Positions 1-11,731 of a stretch of DNA of 64,000 nucleotides are shown piece by piece. This DNA comes from Pelagicoccus sp. (GTDB lineage Bacteria > Verrucomicrobiota > Verrucomicrobiia > Opitutales > Opitutaceae). The position numbers were made by a program, and so were the translations under genes. The notes beneath the pieces are model-generated. The model had not been told where the DNA came from. It was given only the letters and a program-made list of their open reading frames with translations, and searched no databases. The stretch spans positions 58,168-122,167 of the forward strand of contig JANQRJ010000033.1 in the NCBI GenBank assembly GCA_028284635.1, given 5' to 3'. Every line of letters starts with the position of its first letter. Within the stretch, counting starts at the first letter, position 1.

Positions 1-2
1 TC

Positions 3-1202
3 ACGCTCCGCGACGTATCGGAAAAACGACTACTCGAGGAACAGCTTCGCCACGCCCAGCGAATGGAGGCCGTCGGCCGTCTCTCTGGCGGCATCGCTCA
101 CGACTTCAACAACCTGCTAGCCGGTCTGCGCGGCTTCAGCGAACTGCTCTGCAACTCCCGAGACCTCACCAAGAAGGACCACGTCTACTCGCACGAGATA
201 CTCAAGATCACGGACCGCGCCAGTCGCCTTACCAGCCGTCTGCTCTCCTTCAGTCGGGCGAAAAGCGACCGCCCCGTCGTGGCGAATCTGAACACCATCA
301 TCAGCAGCCTCACCCCCATGTTCTCCAGTATCCTGAAAAAGGATATCCGCTTCACTTCCCATCTCGACCCCAATCTCTGCAACGCCCGCATCGATCCCAC
401 CCAACTCGAGCAGGTTGTCATGAATCTCGTGGTAAACGGCCAGGAAGCCATCAAGACCAACGAGGGTATTCTCAGTTTGAATACATCCATCGTTGAACTC
501 ACCGGCTCCGAGATATTCATCACGGGAGTGCCCGAACCCGGACGCTACGCCAAGGTATCGGTCCGGGACAACGGCGACGGCATTTCCCAAGAGATGCTCG
601 AAAAGATATTCGAGCCCTTCTTCACCACCAAGAAAGGAGCCGGCACCGGACTGGGTCTCTCCATCGTATACGGGATCATTCAAGGCAACGGCGGTCATCT
701 CATGGTCGAGAGTTCAATCGGTCAAGGTACGGAATTCTCTCTCTACTTCCCCGAAGCCCTCGAAGCAGCCACTGTCGAAGAGCAGACCGACCACCGCAAG
801 CGAATGCCCAGCGCCCCGTCCGACGGCGACCACTCGCCCACCATCCTCGTGGCGGAAGACCAGGAAGAGGTTCGCGAAATCCTGGAGCTCGGGCTAGGCC
901 AAAGCGGCTACCAGCTCCTTGTGGCCAAGGACGGTCAGGAAGCCATCTCCATCGCTCGAAACCATCATGGCCCCATCGATCTGCTGCTCACCGACTCTAT
1001 CATGCCAAAAGCCTCCGGAGCCCATGTAGCCGCTTCCCTGCGCACTCTGTATCCAGAAGTCAAAGTCGTCGTAATGTCGGGCCTCCCTCAAAACGAATCC
1101 GAGGAATGCGCCGAGCTCGATATCGACGCCTATGTCGACAAGCCATTCTCCATCCGGAAACTGCTGGAGCTAATCGAAACCCTCGTCGAGGCAAGAAGCT
1201 AG
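3..1202 (+). CDS. Hybrid sensor histidine kinase with C-terminal receiver domain (5' partial)
   Basis: The reading frame is open from the first bases of the window, so the start and any sensor (probably PAS) domain lie outside. Visible order: a short helical linker, an H-box ([13 protein letters not shown]) with the phospho-accepting His, an HATPase domain with N box ([10 protein letters not shown]), G1 box (DNGDGIS) and G2 region ([13 protein letters not shown]), then a linker and a CheY-like receiver with an acidic pocket (VAEDQEE), phospho-acceptor Asp (LLLTDSIMP) and conserved Lys (DKPF). It should autophosphorylate on His and pass phosphate to its own receiver Asp in the cytoplasm. The signal sensed cannot be told. 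A 38-bp inverted repeat follows directly after the stop. Confidence 0.9.
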   Translation, partial: TLRDVSEKRLLEEQLRHAQRMEAVGRLSGGIAHDFNNLLAGLRGFSELLCNSRDLTKKDHVYSHEILKITDRASRLTSRLLSFSRAKSDRPVVANLNTIISSLTPMFSSILKKDIRFTSHLDPNLCNARIDPTQLEQVVMNLVVNGQEAIKTNEGILSLNTSIVELTGSEIFITGVPEPGRYAKVSVRDNGDGISQEMLEKIFEPFFTTKKGAGTGLGLSIVYGIIQGNGGHLMVESSIGQGTEFSLYFPEALEAATVEEQTDHRKRMPSAPSDGDHSPTILVAEDQEEVREILELGLGQSGYQLLVAKDGQEAISIARNHHGPIDLLLTDSIMPKASGAHVAASLRTLYPEVKVVVMSGLPQNESEECAELDIDAYVDKPFSIRKLLELIETLVEARS

Positions 1203-1204
1203 GA

Positions 1205-1358
1205 ATTTTCGGCCCGCAGATAGCGCAGATTTCCGCAGATGGGCGTTCCTTTCGCTCTACTATCATTCTGAATGATATGCCCATTGCGACCTTCTCGAAG
1301 AACGAATCATTTCCATGAATCCATCTGCGGAAATCTGCGCTATCTGCGGGCCGAAAAT
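1205..1358. repeat. 38-bp perfect inverted repeat between convergent genes
   Basis: Arms at 1205-1242 and 1321-1358 are exact reverse complements and enclose a 78-bp centre. The arm itself holds a short tandem motif (GCAGATAGCGCAGATTTCC). It lies between the histidine kinase and the convergent AEC transporter, so it may fold at the 3' end of both transcripts. There is no T-run of a classical terminator. Confidence 0.85.
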
Positions 1359-1372
1359 CATCCACGCGCTCC

Positions 1373-2317
1373 TCATCCAATCAAACCCAATCCAAAACGT
1401 ATCCAAAAAGGCATACTGAAGAGTCCCAGCGCCGTCGAAGCGAGCACGACCCGCAACGCCACCACGGATTGCCCCCCATAATGCTTGGCCAGCACGATCG
1501 GCATGATCCCGGCAGGCATGGCCGCTTGGATGATCAGAATCCGCTTTAGCTCCAGCGAAACCGGAGCCAACCAAGCTACCCCCAAGCCCAAGAGCGGCAG
1601 GACAGCCAGTCGTACGACCATGCCGCCAAATGAATGGCGTACGGAATACAAGCTCTCCTTCGTATCCAGAAACTCGTCCAAGCTGCTGCCGATCGCCAAC
1701 AGGCCAAGCGGCACAGCAGTGGCCGACAGCATGCTCAAAGCTCCCGAAAGAAAGCCCGGCAGGCTCTCGGAAAGTCCCGTCAGATTAAGAAGAATACCGA
1801 TCGCCAAGGCGAATACCATCGGGTTCGCCACCCGTTTGATTCCGTCCCGAATGGAAGCTCCCGCGAGCATCGCCACCCCAATCGTCCAGATCGCTACCTC
1901 CACGCCAACGTTGTGCATGAAAAGCACCGCCAGCTCGTTAGAGCCGAACATGCCCTGCACCAGGGGGATCGGAATGTATCCATAGTTGCAGATCCCCACA
2001 GCGAAAGCGAAGGTGCGCAAGCCCGCGCCGCGCGTCATCCCAAAGGCCCGACCAAACCAATAGCCTGCCAGGAATCCCAGCCCGGTCGTCGCGAAACCCG
2101 CCAAGGGAGCGATCAAGATGTCCGGCGAATTTCGAAAGGAATCCGCCCGTATCATCGCATTCACTACAAGACACGGGTAGAGGATCTTCAAAACGAGTCC
2201 GACCAAGCCGTCCTCTGCCGTCCGGCTCAGTATCCCGACCCGGCGGGCGAACATCCCAACGGAGATCACCAGAAAGACAGGAGCAATCAGGGCCAGCAGG
2301 TTTAGGTAGTCAGTCAT
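1373..2317 (-). CDS. AEC-family transporter (auxin efflux carrier / MdcF-like)
   Basis: A 314-residue, almost wholly hydrophobic protein with about ten membrane segments, starting with MTDYLNLLALIAPVFLVIS. It has the two-half layout of the AEC family (Pfam Mem_trans), with the conserved N-terminal stretch GLVLKILYPCLVVNAM and a second half containing RILIIQAAMPAGIMPIVLAK. Members export or import small organic acids such as malonate, malate or auxin-like compounds across the inner membrane. The substrate cannot be deduced. It stands alone, convergent with the sensor kinase and divergent from the next gene with a very short gap. Confidence 0.85.
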   Translation of the reverse strand: MTDYLNLLALIAPVFLVISVGMFARRVGILSRTAEDGLVGLVLKILYPCLVVNAMIRADSFRNSPDILIAPLAGFATTGLGFLAGYWFGRAFGMTRGAGLRTFAFAVGICNYGYIPIPLVQGMFGSNELAVLFMHNVGVEVAIWTIGVAMLAGASIRDGIKRVANPMVFALAIGILLNLTGLSESLPGFLSGALSMLSATAVPLGLLAIGSSLDEFLDTKESLYSVRHSFGGMVVRLAVLPLLGLGVAWLAPVSLELKRILIIQAAMPAGIMPIVLAKHYGGQSVVALRVVLASTALGLFSMPFWIRFGLGLIG

Positions 2318-2370
2318 CGAATACCCAGACCCAAGTGCCCGCCAAAGACTCGGGCGTCAAGCCAGGCCGT

Positions 2371-3555
2371 ATGGCCATTCCTCTGGAGGTTGACATCGCT
2401 GCCCTCGCCGAAAAGATCGCGAGGGATCGCAGAATGGCCTGGAGAATCGACAAGTACGTAGTCCGCGGACTCATCCAAAATATAGTGCCCGGCCGCGTTG
2501 TCGGAACCGTCTGGCTCAAGGGCCTCAACCAGCCCATCGAGCTGAATCTAAAGGGAAACTGCTACCGCGATATTGCCGGAGCCAGACTCGAGTTTCGCAA
2601 TCCGGACCCCGAAGAGGGCGACTACACCGGTTTCGACATCTTTCAAGACGGCGCCGTCGGCGACATGACTGCCTCGAAACGGGTGAAGATCCTAGACGAT
2701 GAAGAGCTCGATCCAGACGCAGAAGAGCCGCCAGGCTTCCACTGGGCAAATTGCCTCTACCTGGAATGGTTCAGCGAGTCCAACGGCCGCGTCCTCATCG
2801 AGTCCGTCGACTTCAAGTGGAAGATCAGCCTTCCCAAATGGAGCCTGTCCGAGGACGGCGAACGAGCCCAGCAGCAGGCCAACCGACAGGCCATGTTCAA
2901 CTTCATGGACGAACTGGCCAGCGTACTCGATCCTGTCGATCAGCGAGACAACTTCGAAGAAGGCGAGATGAACGAATTTCAGTGGGAAGCCTACCTTCAG
3001 AAGTCCGACGCTCGCAGCGACATGCTACTCGAGCTCTTCGAGAAATACGAAGACGACCCCGATTGCCAAAACATCATCTCCGAAGCCATGGGCTGGGATA
3101 TCGAATCCATCGAAGTCACCGAAGAGTTTTTCGACGAAAGCGAACTCGGACGACGAGACGACGAAACGGCAGAAGACCACGATTTGCCGAACCATCCGCT
3201 CATAGACGAAATGATGGACCTCACCTCCCGCCTCTTCTACGAGACTGAATCGCGCAAGCTCCTCAATACCGAACCCTCCAACCCCTGGAACCAACTCGTC
3301 TGGCACAGCCAGATGACGGTCAGCAAGCTCATCGCTGCTCTCGAGGAAGTCGCCGACGGCATCGAAGCCGAGCCCGGTTTCGTGGTCGCCACTCTCAAGC
3401 GGGCCCTGCACCTCGTCCACCTCACTATCGCCACGCTCGAAGCCTGCGTGAGCCTGGATCCCCAAGCCCACCAGTGGAGCTCTGAAATACGTCAGGATCT
3501 CTTCGACCTGCGCGAATCCGTCATCGATCTCATGCAGAGCTACCGGACCCGCTAG
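2371..3555 (+). CDS. Uncharacterised acidic protein
   Basis: I do not recognise this 394-residue protein. It has no signal peptide or membrane segment and is rich in Asp/Glu, so it is probably cytoplasmic. The N-terminal part (about residues 1-140) looks like a beta-rich fold; the C-terminal third is helical. The ATG at 2371 is preceded by AGG at a usable distance and is preferred over a GTG at 2335, which would leave 17 bp to the divergent AEC gene; the frame stays open upstream of both. Base and codon use match the neighbours, which supports a real gene. Confidence 0.6.
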   Translation: MAIPLEVDIAALAEKIARDRRMAWRIDKYVVRGLIQNIVPGRVVGTVWLKGLNQPIELNLKGNCYRDIAGARLEFRNPDPEEGDYTGFDIFQDGAVGDMTASKRVKILDDEELDPDAEEPPGFHWANCLYLEWFSESNGRVLIESVDFKWKISLPKWSLSEDGERAQQQANRQAMFNFMDELASVLDPVDQRDNFEEGEMNEFQWEAYLQKSDARSDMLLELFEKYEDDPDCQNIISEAMGWDIESIEVTEEFFDESELGRRDDETAEDHDLPNHPLIDEMMDLTSRLFYETESRKLLNTEPSNPWNQLVWHSQMTVSKLIAALEEVADGIEAEPGFVVATLKRALHLVHLTIATLEACVSLDPQAHQWSSEIRQDLFDLRESVIDLMQSYRTR

Positions 3556-3568
3556 GTAGAACCATGAT

Positions 3569-3771
3569 CTTCTTCTGCTTCTACTTCTTCATCTAGCTCT
3601 ACTCAGCTAGATCGCCGGAACAGCTAGGAATGTAGGGCCGGCGCTTGCCGCCGCGCCGCAAAGAATAGATCAAACTTACGCGGCGCGGCGGCAAGCGCCG
3701 GCCCTACAAATATCATTCAACAAAGTAGAGCTAACTCCTGTTTCGAGAAGAAGAAGTAGAAGCAGAAGAAG
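3569..3771. repeat. Nested palindromes (families C and D) between genes
   Basis: Three inverted repeats are nested around one centre. The outer arms 3569-3590 and 3750-3771 (CTTCTTCTGCTTCTACTTC type, family D) are exact complements. Middle arms 3594-3603 and 3724-3733 are exact. The inner 29-bp GC-rich arms 3631-3659 and 3680-3708 (GTAGGGCCGGCGCTTGCC type, family C) are exact around a loop containing GAATAGATCAAAC. The rest of 3556-3874 shows no gene. Confidence 0.85.
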
Positions 3772-3874
3772 AGCGAGGTGGCGAGCCGCATCGCGTATCC
3801 AGCTTTCAAGCGCTGCGGCGCCGTCTCGAATCGCCATCGCCGCAAGACTATTAGGCGTCCGCTCTCACTTCCCA

Positions 3875-3902
3875 TTGACAGAGTGACCTCTCCTGCTATG
3901 AC
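3875..3902 (+). promoter_or_regulatory. Sigma70-type promoter of ppdK
   Basis: A perfect -35 hexamer TTGACA (3875-3880) is followed after 16 bases by TATGAC (3897-3902). This would start a transcript near 3909, about 70 bases before the ppdK ATG. Confidence 0.6.
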
Positions 3903-3979
3903 GAAGCCTTTTTGAAACCGGGAAGGGGCACCTCGGCCGCTTTTCGCAACACGAAATCGCAAAAACCAAGCACATCAGG

Positions 3980-6742
<2,763 letters not shown>

Positions 6743-6763
6743 CTCGAACTGCAATTCCATAAC

Positions 6764-6798
6764 AAAGGTCCGAACCGAAAAAACGGTTCGGGCCTTTT
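6764..6798 (+). terminator. Rho-independent terminator of ppdK
   Basis: Stem AAAGGTCCGAACCG (6764-6777) pairs, with one G-U, with 6784-6797 across an A6 loop and runs into a T-rich tail. Confidence 0.85.
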
Positions 6799-6836
6799 AT
6801 TTGGCTATGGTATTCTTCGTTCGTTTTGCCCAGTCC

Positions 6837-6912
6837 GTAGCGCGGAGCTTCAGCCCGCGACCACGATGGTTGTATCCTGCATTGCAAACGGCGGGCTTAA
6901 GCTTCGCGCTAC
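6837..6912. repeat. Family A inverted repeat
   Basis: Arms GTAGCGCGGAGCTTCAGCCC... (6837-6858) and its near-complement (6891-6912, two mismatches) flank a 32-bp centre, just 3' of the minus-strand FN3 gene and after the ppdK terminator. Confidence 0.8.
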
Positions 6913-6930
6913 GTCCCAAATCGGAAACCC

Positions 6931-8100
6931 TCAACGCCGCCTGATGCTCAATCCAGCCAGCGTCTTCGCATCTACCTTTCGAGTAGAAAAGACATGAACC
7001 GTATAAATGCCCGGCCTTAGCTTCACTGAAAGCGTCGAAGCGTCCGTTTTGCCCAGCGGGGCCAGAGAAGCTCTCTTCGCTATGCCGGACTTGGCAGCAG
7101 ATCCGACTCCTCCCGTTTTGAGAATCCTTCCCCCTTCACTATATAAAACGATTTTCGGACGACCCCTAAGCTGACCCTTTTTCATGTCATTGACATCCGG
7201 GATCATGCCAACAATATCATACAAAACGCCTTTCGGCTCGTTGACGCGAAACCTGACCGAAAACCCGTTGCCCTTAGAACCAAACGGACCAACGGAATAG
7301 ATCTCCTTAATCCGAGCTCCCCGAAAAACATAGGAACGAGCATCGATAATCTCGAACATCCTTATCCCGGAAGACTTCGAAAGCCGGTCGAAAATCGTAA
7401 CGACTTCTCCTCGAGTCGCATTCAAAAACAGAGCCGGTTCGGAGATTCCACGCACCGGCGGGTACAACCTGGCGGTCCGAATTACATAATCGATAGACTT
7501 CCTTCGCTTCTCTCTCGACCAAGTCTTGCTACTGCCAATTCGTTTCGTCCCCTTCCCCATCTTCCAGGCGGACATCGTCGAGGCGGATGTCGTAGAACGA
7601 GGGGCCGCTCGCATCACTAGAGGAACAGAGCCCGAGTTCGAAACGACAACGCCAGAGTAGTAGATGTTCGACGCCGAATAGGAACTCGACTTTGCATATC
7701 CATTTTTCGAGGACGTGCTCGATTTGCCAGCCTTCGAACCGTTGCTCGATGACGTCTTCGCCACCTTCGCCTTTGGTTTCGAGGGAGCGGGCAGAGCAAG
7801 CCTCACCTGCTTCACGTTGCTGTAACCAGACTCCCCGAATTTGTTGTAGGCGGTCACTCGATACCAATACTTGACGCCCGCTTTCGCTGCATGGTCGACG
7901 TAGCTGCTCTTGTTCTTGGTAGTCGAGCCAATCCTCTTGAACTTCTTTCCATCCGAAGATCGATAGATATGGAAGCCTAGCTCATTGCTGGAATTGTCCT
8001 TCCAACTCATGCGGAGGCTCTCAGCCAGGCCGAGGTCAGTCAGCGCCGAAATCGCCACGCAAGCGACCAGCGTCTTCAAAAGAGGCGCAATGCTATTCAT
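6931..8100 (-). CDS. Secreted fibronectin type III domain protein
   Basis: A 389-residue protein with an N-terminal signal peptide (MNSIAPLLKTLVACVAIS, cleavage probably near ...GLAES). Residues about 28-105 form a fibronectin type III domain (hallmarks YRSSDGKKF, YWYRVTAYNKFGESGYSN). A Ser/Lys-rich linker follows (about 108-150), then a C-terminal region of some 200 residues that I do not recognise; it seems beta-rich and ends in GIYTVHVFSTRKVDAKT, as in proteins that describe extension or wrapping of surface polymers, though this is only an impression. Export to the periplasm or outside is expected. Its substrate or partner is unknown. Confidence 0.7.
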   Translation of the reverse strand: MNSIAPLLKTLVACVAISALTDLGLAESLRMSWKDNSSNELGFHIYRSSDGKKFKRIGSTTKNKSSYVDHAAKAGVKYWYRVTAYNKFGESGYSNVKQVRLALPAPSKPKAKVAKTSSSNGSKAGKSSTSSKNGYAKSSSYSASNIYYSGVVVSNSGSVPLVMRAAPRSTTSASTMSAWKMGKGTKRIGSSKTWSREKRRKSIDYVIRTARLYPPVRGISEPALFLNATRGEVVTIFDRLSKSSGIRMFEIIDARSYVFRGARIKEIYSVGPFGSKGNGFSVRFRVNEPKGVLYDIVGMIPDVNDMKKGQLRGRPKIVLYSEGGRILKTGGVGSAAKSGIAKRASLAPLGKTDASTLSVKLRPGIYTVHVFSTRKVDAKTLAGLSIRRR

Positions 8101-8576
8101 CGTTTGCTATATCTCGATTCGAATCAGAAGCGCTTCGCTGCGGATCTAAAATCCGGGTCAAGCAAACGCGGCCGATTGATATAGCAATTAGCCGATGGTC
8201 TTTGGCGACAAAACAGGGAACGGGAGGAGGATTTGATCAGCATGTTTAGGAAACGTTCGCGATAGGATCAACTCGCCAAGCGTTAGCAATCCTATATTTA
8301 AAGAAAATGGAGATTCATTTCTTTTTTATTCGATCATGGGTTTGCGGCCTAGACCGACGTTTCACGTCATGGTTTCACTAGCCAATGCATCGTCTGAAAT
8401 ATATATAACGGGTCATCACGTAGGGACCATCATAGCAGAAAATCGAATCTCGTAAGGTTTGTATAAAGCATTGCGCCGATTCGCGAAGAAAAAGACCTTC
8501 GCGCTTTGCAATTGCCTCCTAAGGAAGCAGCCCCATTAGTGGTCTCTTTGTGCGGGCGAAGGCCCGCCGCTCAAAT
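8101..8576. other. Intergenic region between divergent genes, no gene seen
   Basis: This 476-bp AT-richer stretch separates the FN3 gene and hflX. I see small hairpins (CGCGAAG...CTTCGCG near 8481-8503, and GCGGGCGAAGGCCCGC at about 8552-8567 just before the hflX ATG), but no open frame or recognisable RNA gene. It probably contains both divergent promoters. Confidence 0.5.
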
Positions 8577-9911
8577 ATGTTCGATCTCGAAGAAAATAGA
8601 AAAAAAGTCCAACGAGCCATCCTCGTCGGGGTTCAAAGCCCGCAAATGACGACTGGAGAGGCGGAACGACTGCTCGACGAGCTTGAGGAGCTCACCGGCA
8701 ACCTCGATATCCCCACGGTACATCGGCTGGTGGTGAAGCTGCGCAAACCTCAGCCCGCGTTTCTGCTCGGCAGCGGCAAGGTCGAGGAGCTCGTCTCCCT
8801 GGCCCGCGAACTGAGGGCAGACGTGATCATCTTCGACGACGAGCTCACTCCTGCCCAGCAGCGCAACTGGGAAGCAGCTTCCAAGATAGCCGTCATCGAC
8901 CGACAGGAGATCATCATCGATATCTTTTCCGAACGGGCCCACACCAAGGAAGCCGCCCTGCAAGTGCAGCTCGCTCGCATGGAATATTCTCTGCCTCGCT
9001 TGCGACGAGCCTGGACTCACCTCAGTCGACAAAGAGGTGGCGGCACAGGAGCCCGCGGCCAGGGAGAAACCCAGCTCGAAGCGGACAGTCGCATGGTGCG
9101 AGACCGCATCGCGGTGGTGAAGAAGGAACTCAAGGAAGTCATCCAGCATCGCCATGTGCAGCGAGCCAAGCGCCTGAGAAAGCCCGTGCCGACCGTGGCC
9201 ATCGTGGGCTACACCAACGCTGGCAAGTCCTCCCTGCTCAACGCCCTGACGAACTCCGAAGTCCTCGCAGAGGACAAGCTCTTCGCTACGCTCGATCCAA
9301 CCACCCGCCGCCTCGAGCTGCCGAACAGCCAGCATGCCTTGATCACCGACACAGTGGGCTTCGTGCGACGCTTGCCTCATCGACTCGTCGAAGCCTTCAA
9401 GGCCACGCTGGAGGAAGCCGTCGTCGCCGACATTCTGATACACGTGATCGACGTCACCAATCCCGATGCCGAACAGCACTTCGATACGACCATGGAAGTC
9501 CTAAAGGAAATCGGGGCCGAGGAAAATCCGATGATCGTCGCATTCAACAAAATCGACGCTCTAGAAACCCCAAGCGATCGGGAACGTTTTCTATTCACCC
9601 ACAAAGACGCTCTCTACCTCAGCGCAGCGACAGGCGAAGGCGTCGACGAACTCAAGCGCCATCTCGCCGATCAGCTCAACGCAGCCTACCGCTCGACCGA
9701 ACTGCTGGTGCCGCACGATCGCTACGACGTTATCTCGAAGCTGCACAGCATCGGCGGCATCCGCCACCAGGAAACCCTCGACGACGGCGTCCGCATCGAA
9801 GGCCTCTTCCCCCCGGCGCTAGCCGGCACCATAGCCCCCTACCTCATTCCTCCGACAAACGACAGCCAACGACACCCCACCTCCCCTGCGCAAAGAAAAC
9901 TTCAACCTTGA
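8577..9911 (+). CDS. hflX: Ribosome-associated GTPase HflX
   Basis: HflX binds GTP and splits or rescues stalled 70S ribosomes, especially under heat stress. About 444 residues. The N-terminal HflX domain contains FLLGSGKVEEL and VIIFDDELTPAQQRN; a helical linker carries the family hallmark RGGGTGARGQGETQLEADSR; the G domain shows G1 GYTNAGKSS, G3 DTVGFVRRLPH and G4 NKID. The ATG at 8577 (MFDLEENRKK) matches the usual start of the family; a GTG at 8550 would add nine residues. The stop codon lies inside the terminator hairpin. Confidence 0.95.
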   Translation: MFDLEENRKKVQRAILVGVQSPQMTTGEAERLLDELEELTGNLDIPTVHRLVVKLRKPQPAFLLGSGKVEELVSLARELRADVIIFDDELTPAQQRNWEAASKIAVIDRQEIIIDIFSERAHTKEAALQVQLARMEYSLPRLRRAWTHLSRQRGGGTGARGQGETQLEADSRMVRDRIAVVKKELKEVIQHRHVQRAKRLRKPVPTVAIVGYTNAGKSSLLNALTNSEVLAEDKLFATLDPTTRRLELPNSQHALITDTVGFVRRLPHRLVEAFKATLEEAVVADILIHVIDVTNPDAEQHFDTTMEVLKEIGAEENPMIVAFNKIDALETPSDRERFLFTHKDALYLSAATGEGVDELKRHLADQLNAAYRSTELLVPHDRYDVISKLHSIGGIRHQETLDDGVRIEGLFPPALAGTIAPYLIPPTNDSQRHPTSPAQRKLQP

Positions 9912-9925
9912 AGTTTTCTTTGCGC
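9888..9925 (+). terminator. Long hairpin over the hflX stop codon
   Basis: GCGCAAAGAAAACTTCAA (9888-9905) and its exact complement (9908-9925) leave only two bases between the arms. The right arm is T-rich (TTTTCTTT). The hflX TGA (9909-9911) is part of it. It probably acts as a terminator. Confidence 0.7.
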
Positions 9926-10020
9926 GCCTGAACTCGCCTCTCGCGAGCTGCCGCTCGCTTCACCAAAACGTTACGGAGTTTCAATAGACAACGCTCCTGT
10001 GGCGTCTAGGATCTCGATTC

Positions 10021-11403
10021 ATGTCGAAGACCCCTTCCCGCCGCGCCTTCATCCAGAAATCCGCCCTGGCTCTCGGCTTTGCCGGACTGCACCGCTACGT
10101 GCTCGGCTCGTCCAGTCCCTCCGCCAAAGATGCCATTGGCTTCGGGCCGCTTCTCGACGATCCGAAAGGGGTATTCAAACTGCCCAAAGGCTTCAGCTAC
10201 TCTTCCTTCTCAACTCGAGGAGAGAGAATGGACGACGGATTCTTCGTGCCGGGAGCCCACGATGGAATGGCTGCTTTCCCTGGGCCGAACGGCAAAACCA
10301 TCCTGGTACGCAATCACGAGATGAGCCCGGACCGCGGCGAATTCGGTCCATTCGTACATCAGGACGCGCTCTACGAAAAAGCGAAACCCTATCTCTACGA
10401 CGCCAGCCACGGAACCCCCTACTGCCCAGGCGGCACCACCACCCTGATCTACAACACCAAGACGCAGAGCTTGGAGCAGCACAGCCTCAGCCTCTCCGGC
10501 ACCCTCCGAAACTGTTCGGGAGGACCTACTCCCTGGGGCAGCTGGATCACCTGCGAGGAAACGATCGCCGGCAAAGGCGATCGTTTCGAACAGGATCACG
10601 GCTACTGCTTCGAGGTGCCGGCGAGTTCGGAGATGGGACTGACACCCGGCGTGGCTCTCAAGGCCATGGGCCGCTTCAATCACGAAGCCGTAGCCGTCGA
10701 TCCCAAATCGGGAATCGTCTACCTAACCGAGGACCGGCCCGACGGACTCCTCTATCGTTTCATCCCCAAAACCCCTGGGAAAATGATCGACGGCGGCAAA
10801 CTCCAAGCTCTCGCCGTGAAAGACTCCTCGGGCCTCGACACTCGCAATTGGGATGACGCGGCGATGCCTCTTGGCCAGCCAATCGATACGGTGTGGCTGG
10901 ATCTCGAAGAGGTCGAATCTCCAGACGACGATCTGCGCTACCGCGGATACAACGCCGGAGCCGCGCGCTTCGCCAGGGGAGAAGGCATGAGTTTCGGAAA
11001 TGGTGTCGCCTACTTCGCTTGCACCAACGGCGGACCCAAACGCTTCGGCCAGATCTTCAAGTATCAGCCAAGCGAATACGAGGGAACCCCTCGCGAAGCG
11101 GAAAGCCCGGGCCGCTTGGAGCTCTTCATCGAATCTCAGAAGAGTCAGCTGCTCAAAAGCTGCGACAACCTCGCAGTTGCCCCTTGGGGCGACGTTATCG
11201 TTTGCGAAGACGACGGCGAGTCGAGCGCTCTGGTTGGCATCACTCCGGAAGGAGGCATCTACCACTTGGGACACATCGCTTTCGAAAGCGAATTGGCCGG
11301 CGCCTGCTTCTCCCCCGACGGAAGCACCCTTTTCGTCAATCTCCAGTGGAATCCCGGGACGACCCTCGCCATAACTGGCCCCTGGGAGCAACGACGAGGC
11401 TAG
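10021..11403 (+). CDS. PhoX-type (DUF839) phosphatase-like protein, Tat-exported
   Basis: A 460-residue protein beginning with a twin-arginine signal (SRRAFIQKSALALGFAGL), so it is exported folded. The rest fits the PhoX/DUF839 beta-propeller family: LVRNHEMSPDRGEF, GGTTTLIYNTKT, SGTLRNCSGGPTPWGSWITCEE, GRFNHEAVAVDPKSGIVYLTED and CDNLAVAPWGDVIVCEDDG are hallmark blocks. Classical PhoX enzymes are calcium- and iron-dependent alkaline phosphatases; many DUF839 members have no tested activity, so phosphatase function is inferred from the family. Standing alone between hflX and a block of repeats. Confidence 0.85.
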   Translation: MSKTPSRRAFIQKSALALGFAGLHRYVLGSSSPSAKDAIGFGPLLDDPKGVFKLPKGFSYSSFSTRGERMDDGFFVPGAHDGMAAFPGPNGKTILVRNHEMSPDRGEFGPFVHQDALYEKAKPYLYDASHGTPYCPGGTTTLIYNTKTQSLEQHSLSLSGTLRNCSGGPTPWGSWITCEETIAGKGDRFEQDHGYCFEVPASSEMGLTPGVALKAMGRFNHEAVAVDPKSGIVYLTEDRPDGLLYRFIPKTPGKMIDGGKLQALAVKDSSGLDTRNWDDAAMPLGQPIDTVWLDLEEVESPDDDLRYRGYNAGAARFARGEGMSFGNGVAYFACTNGGPKRFGQIFKYQPSEYEGTPREAESPGRLELFIESQKSQLLKSCDNLAVAPWGDVIVCEDDGESSALVGITPEGGIYHLGHIAFESELAGACFSPDGSTLFVNLQWNPGTTLAITGPWEQRRG

Positions 11404-11472
11404 ACGCATTTTTCGTTTGGCAAGTCGTGTATGGGTTGGTCCCGAACTGCACCTGGATCACCATGCGGCTTG

Positions 11473-11549
11473 AGGTAGGGCCCGATCGCCGAGCGGGCCG
11501 TGTTGCAGGATCCATTCTCCGCAGCCCGCTCGGCGATCGGGCCCTACCT
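11473..11549. repeat. Family E inverted repeat
   Basis: 26-bp arms (AGGTAGGGCCCGATCGCC... at 11473-11498; exact complement 11524-11549) around a loop containing GCAGGATCC. A second, less perfect copy with a similar loop is at 19877-19950. Confidence 0.85.
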
Positions 11550-11634
11550 GAAATCGATCTATGATGGTTCTTCGAAAGGCCGCAGACTCCTGAGCGGAGC
11601 TTCAGCCCGCGCCCATTACGTTTCTCATCCTCAT

Positions 11635-11682
11635 CCTCTTCTTCATCCTCATCTTTATCCTGGGATGAGGATGAAGATGAGG
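11635..11682. repeat. Family F pyrimidine/purine hairpin
   Basis: CCTCTTCTTCATCCTCATC (11635-11653) pairs with 11664-11682 with one mismatch around TTTATCCTGG. Very similar sequence occurs at 29088-29150. A lone family A arm (GAGCGGAGCTTCAGCCCGC) lies just upstream at 11592-11610. Nothing else is seen in 11404-11731. Confidence 0.75.
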
Positions 11683-11731
11683 AGGGGGGATGATGAGGGC
11701 GAATCGAGGGCGCGGGACCGCGACACCGACA

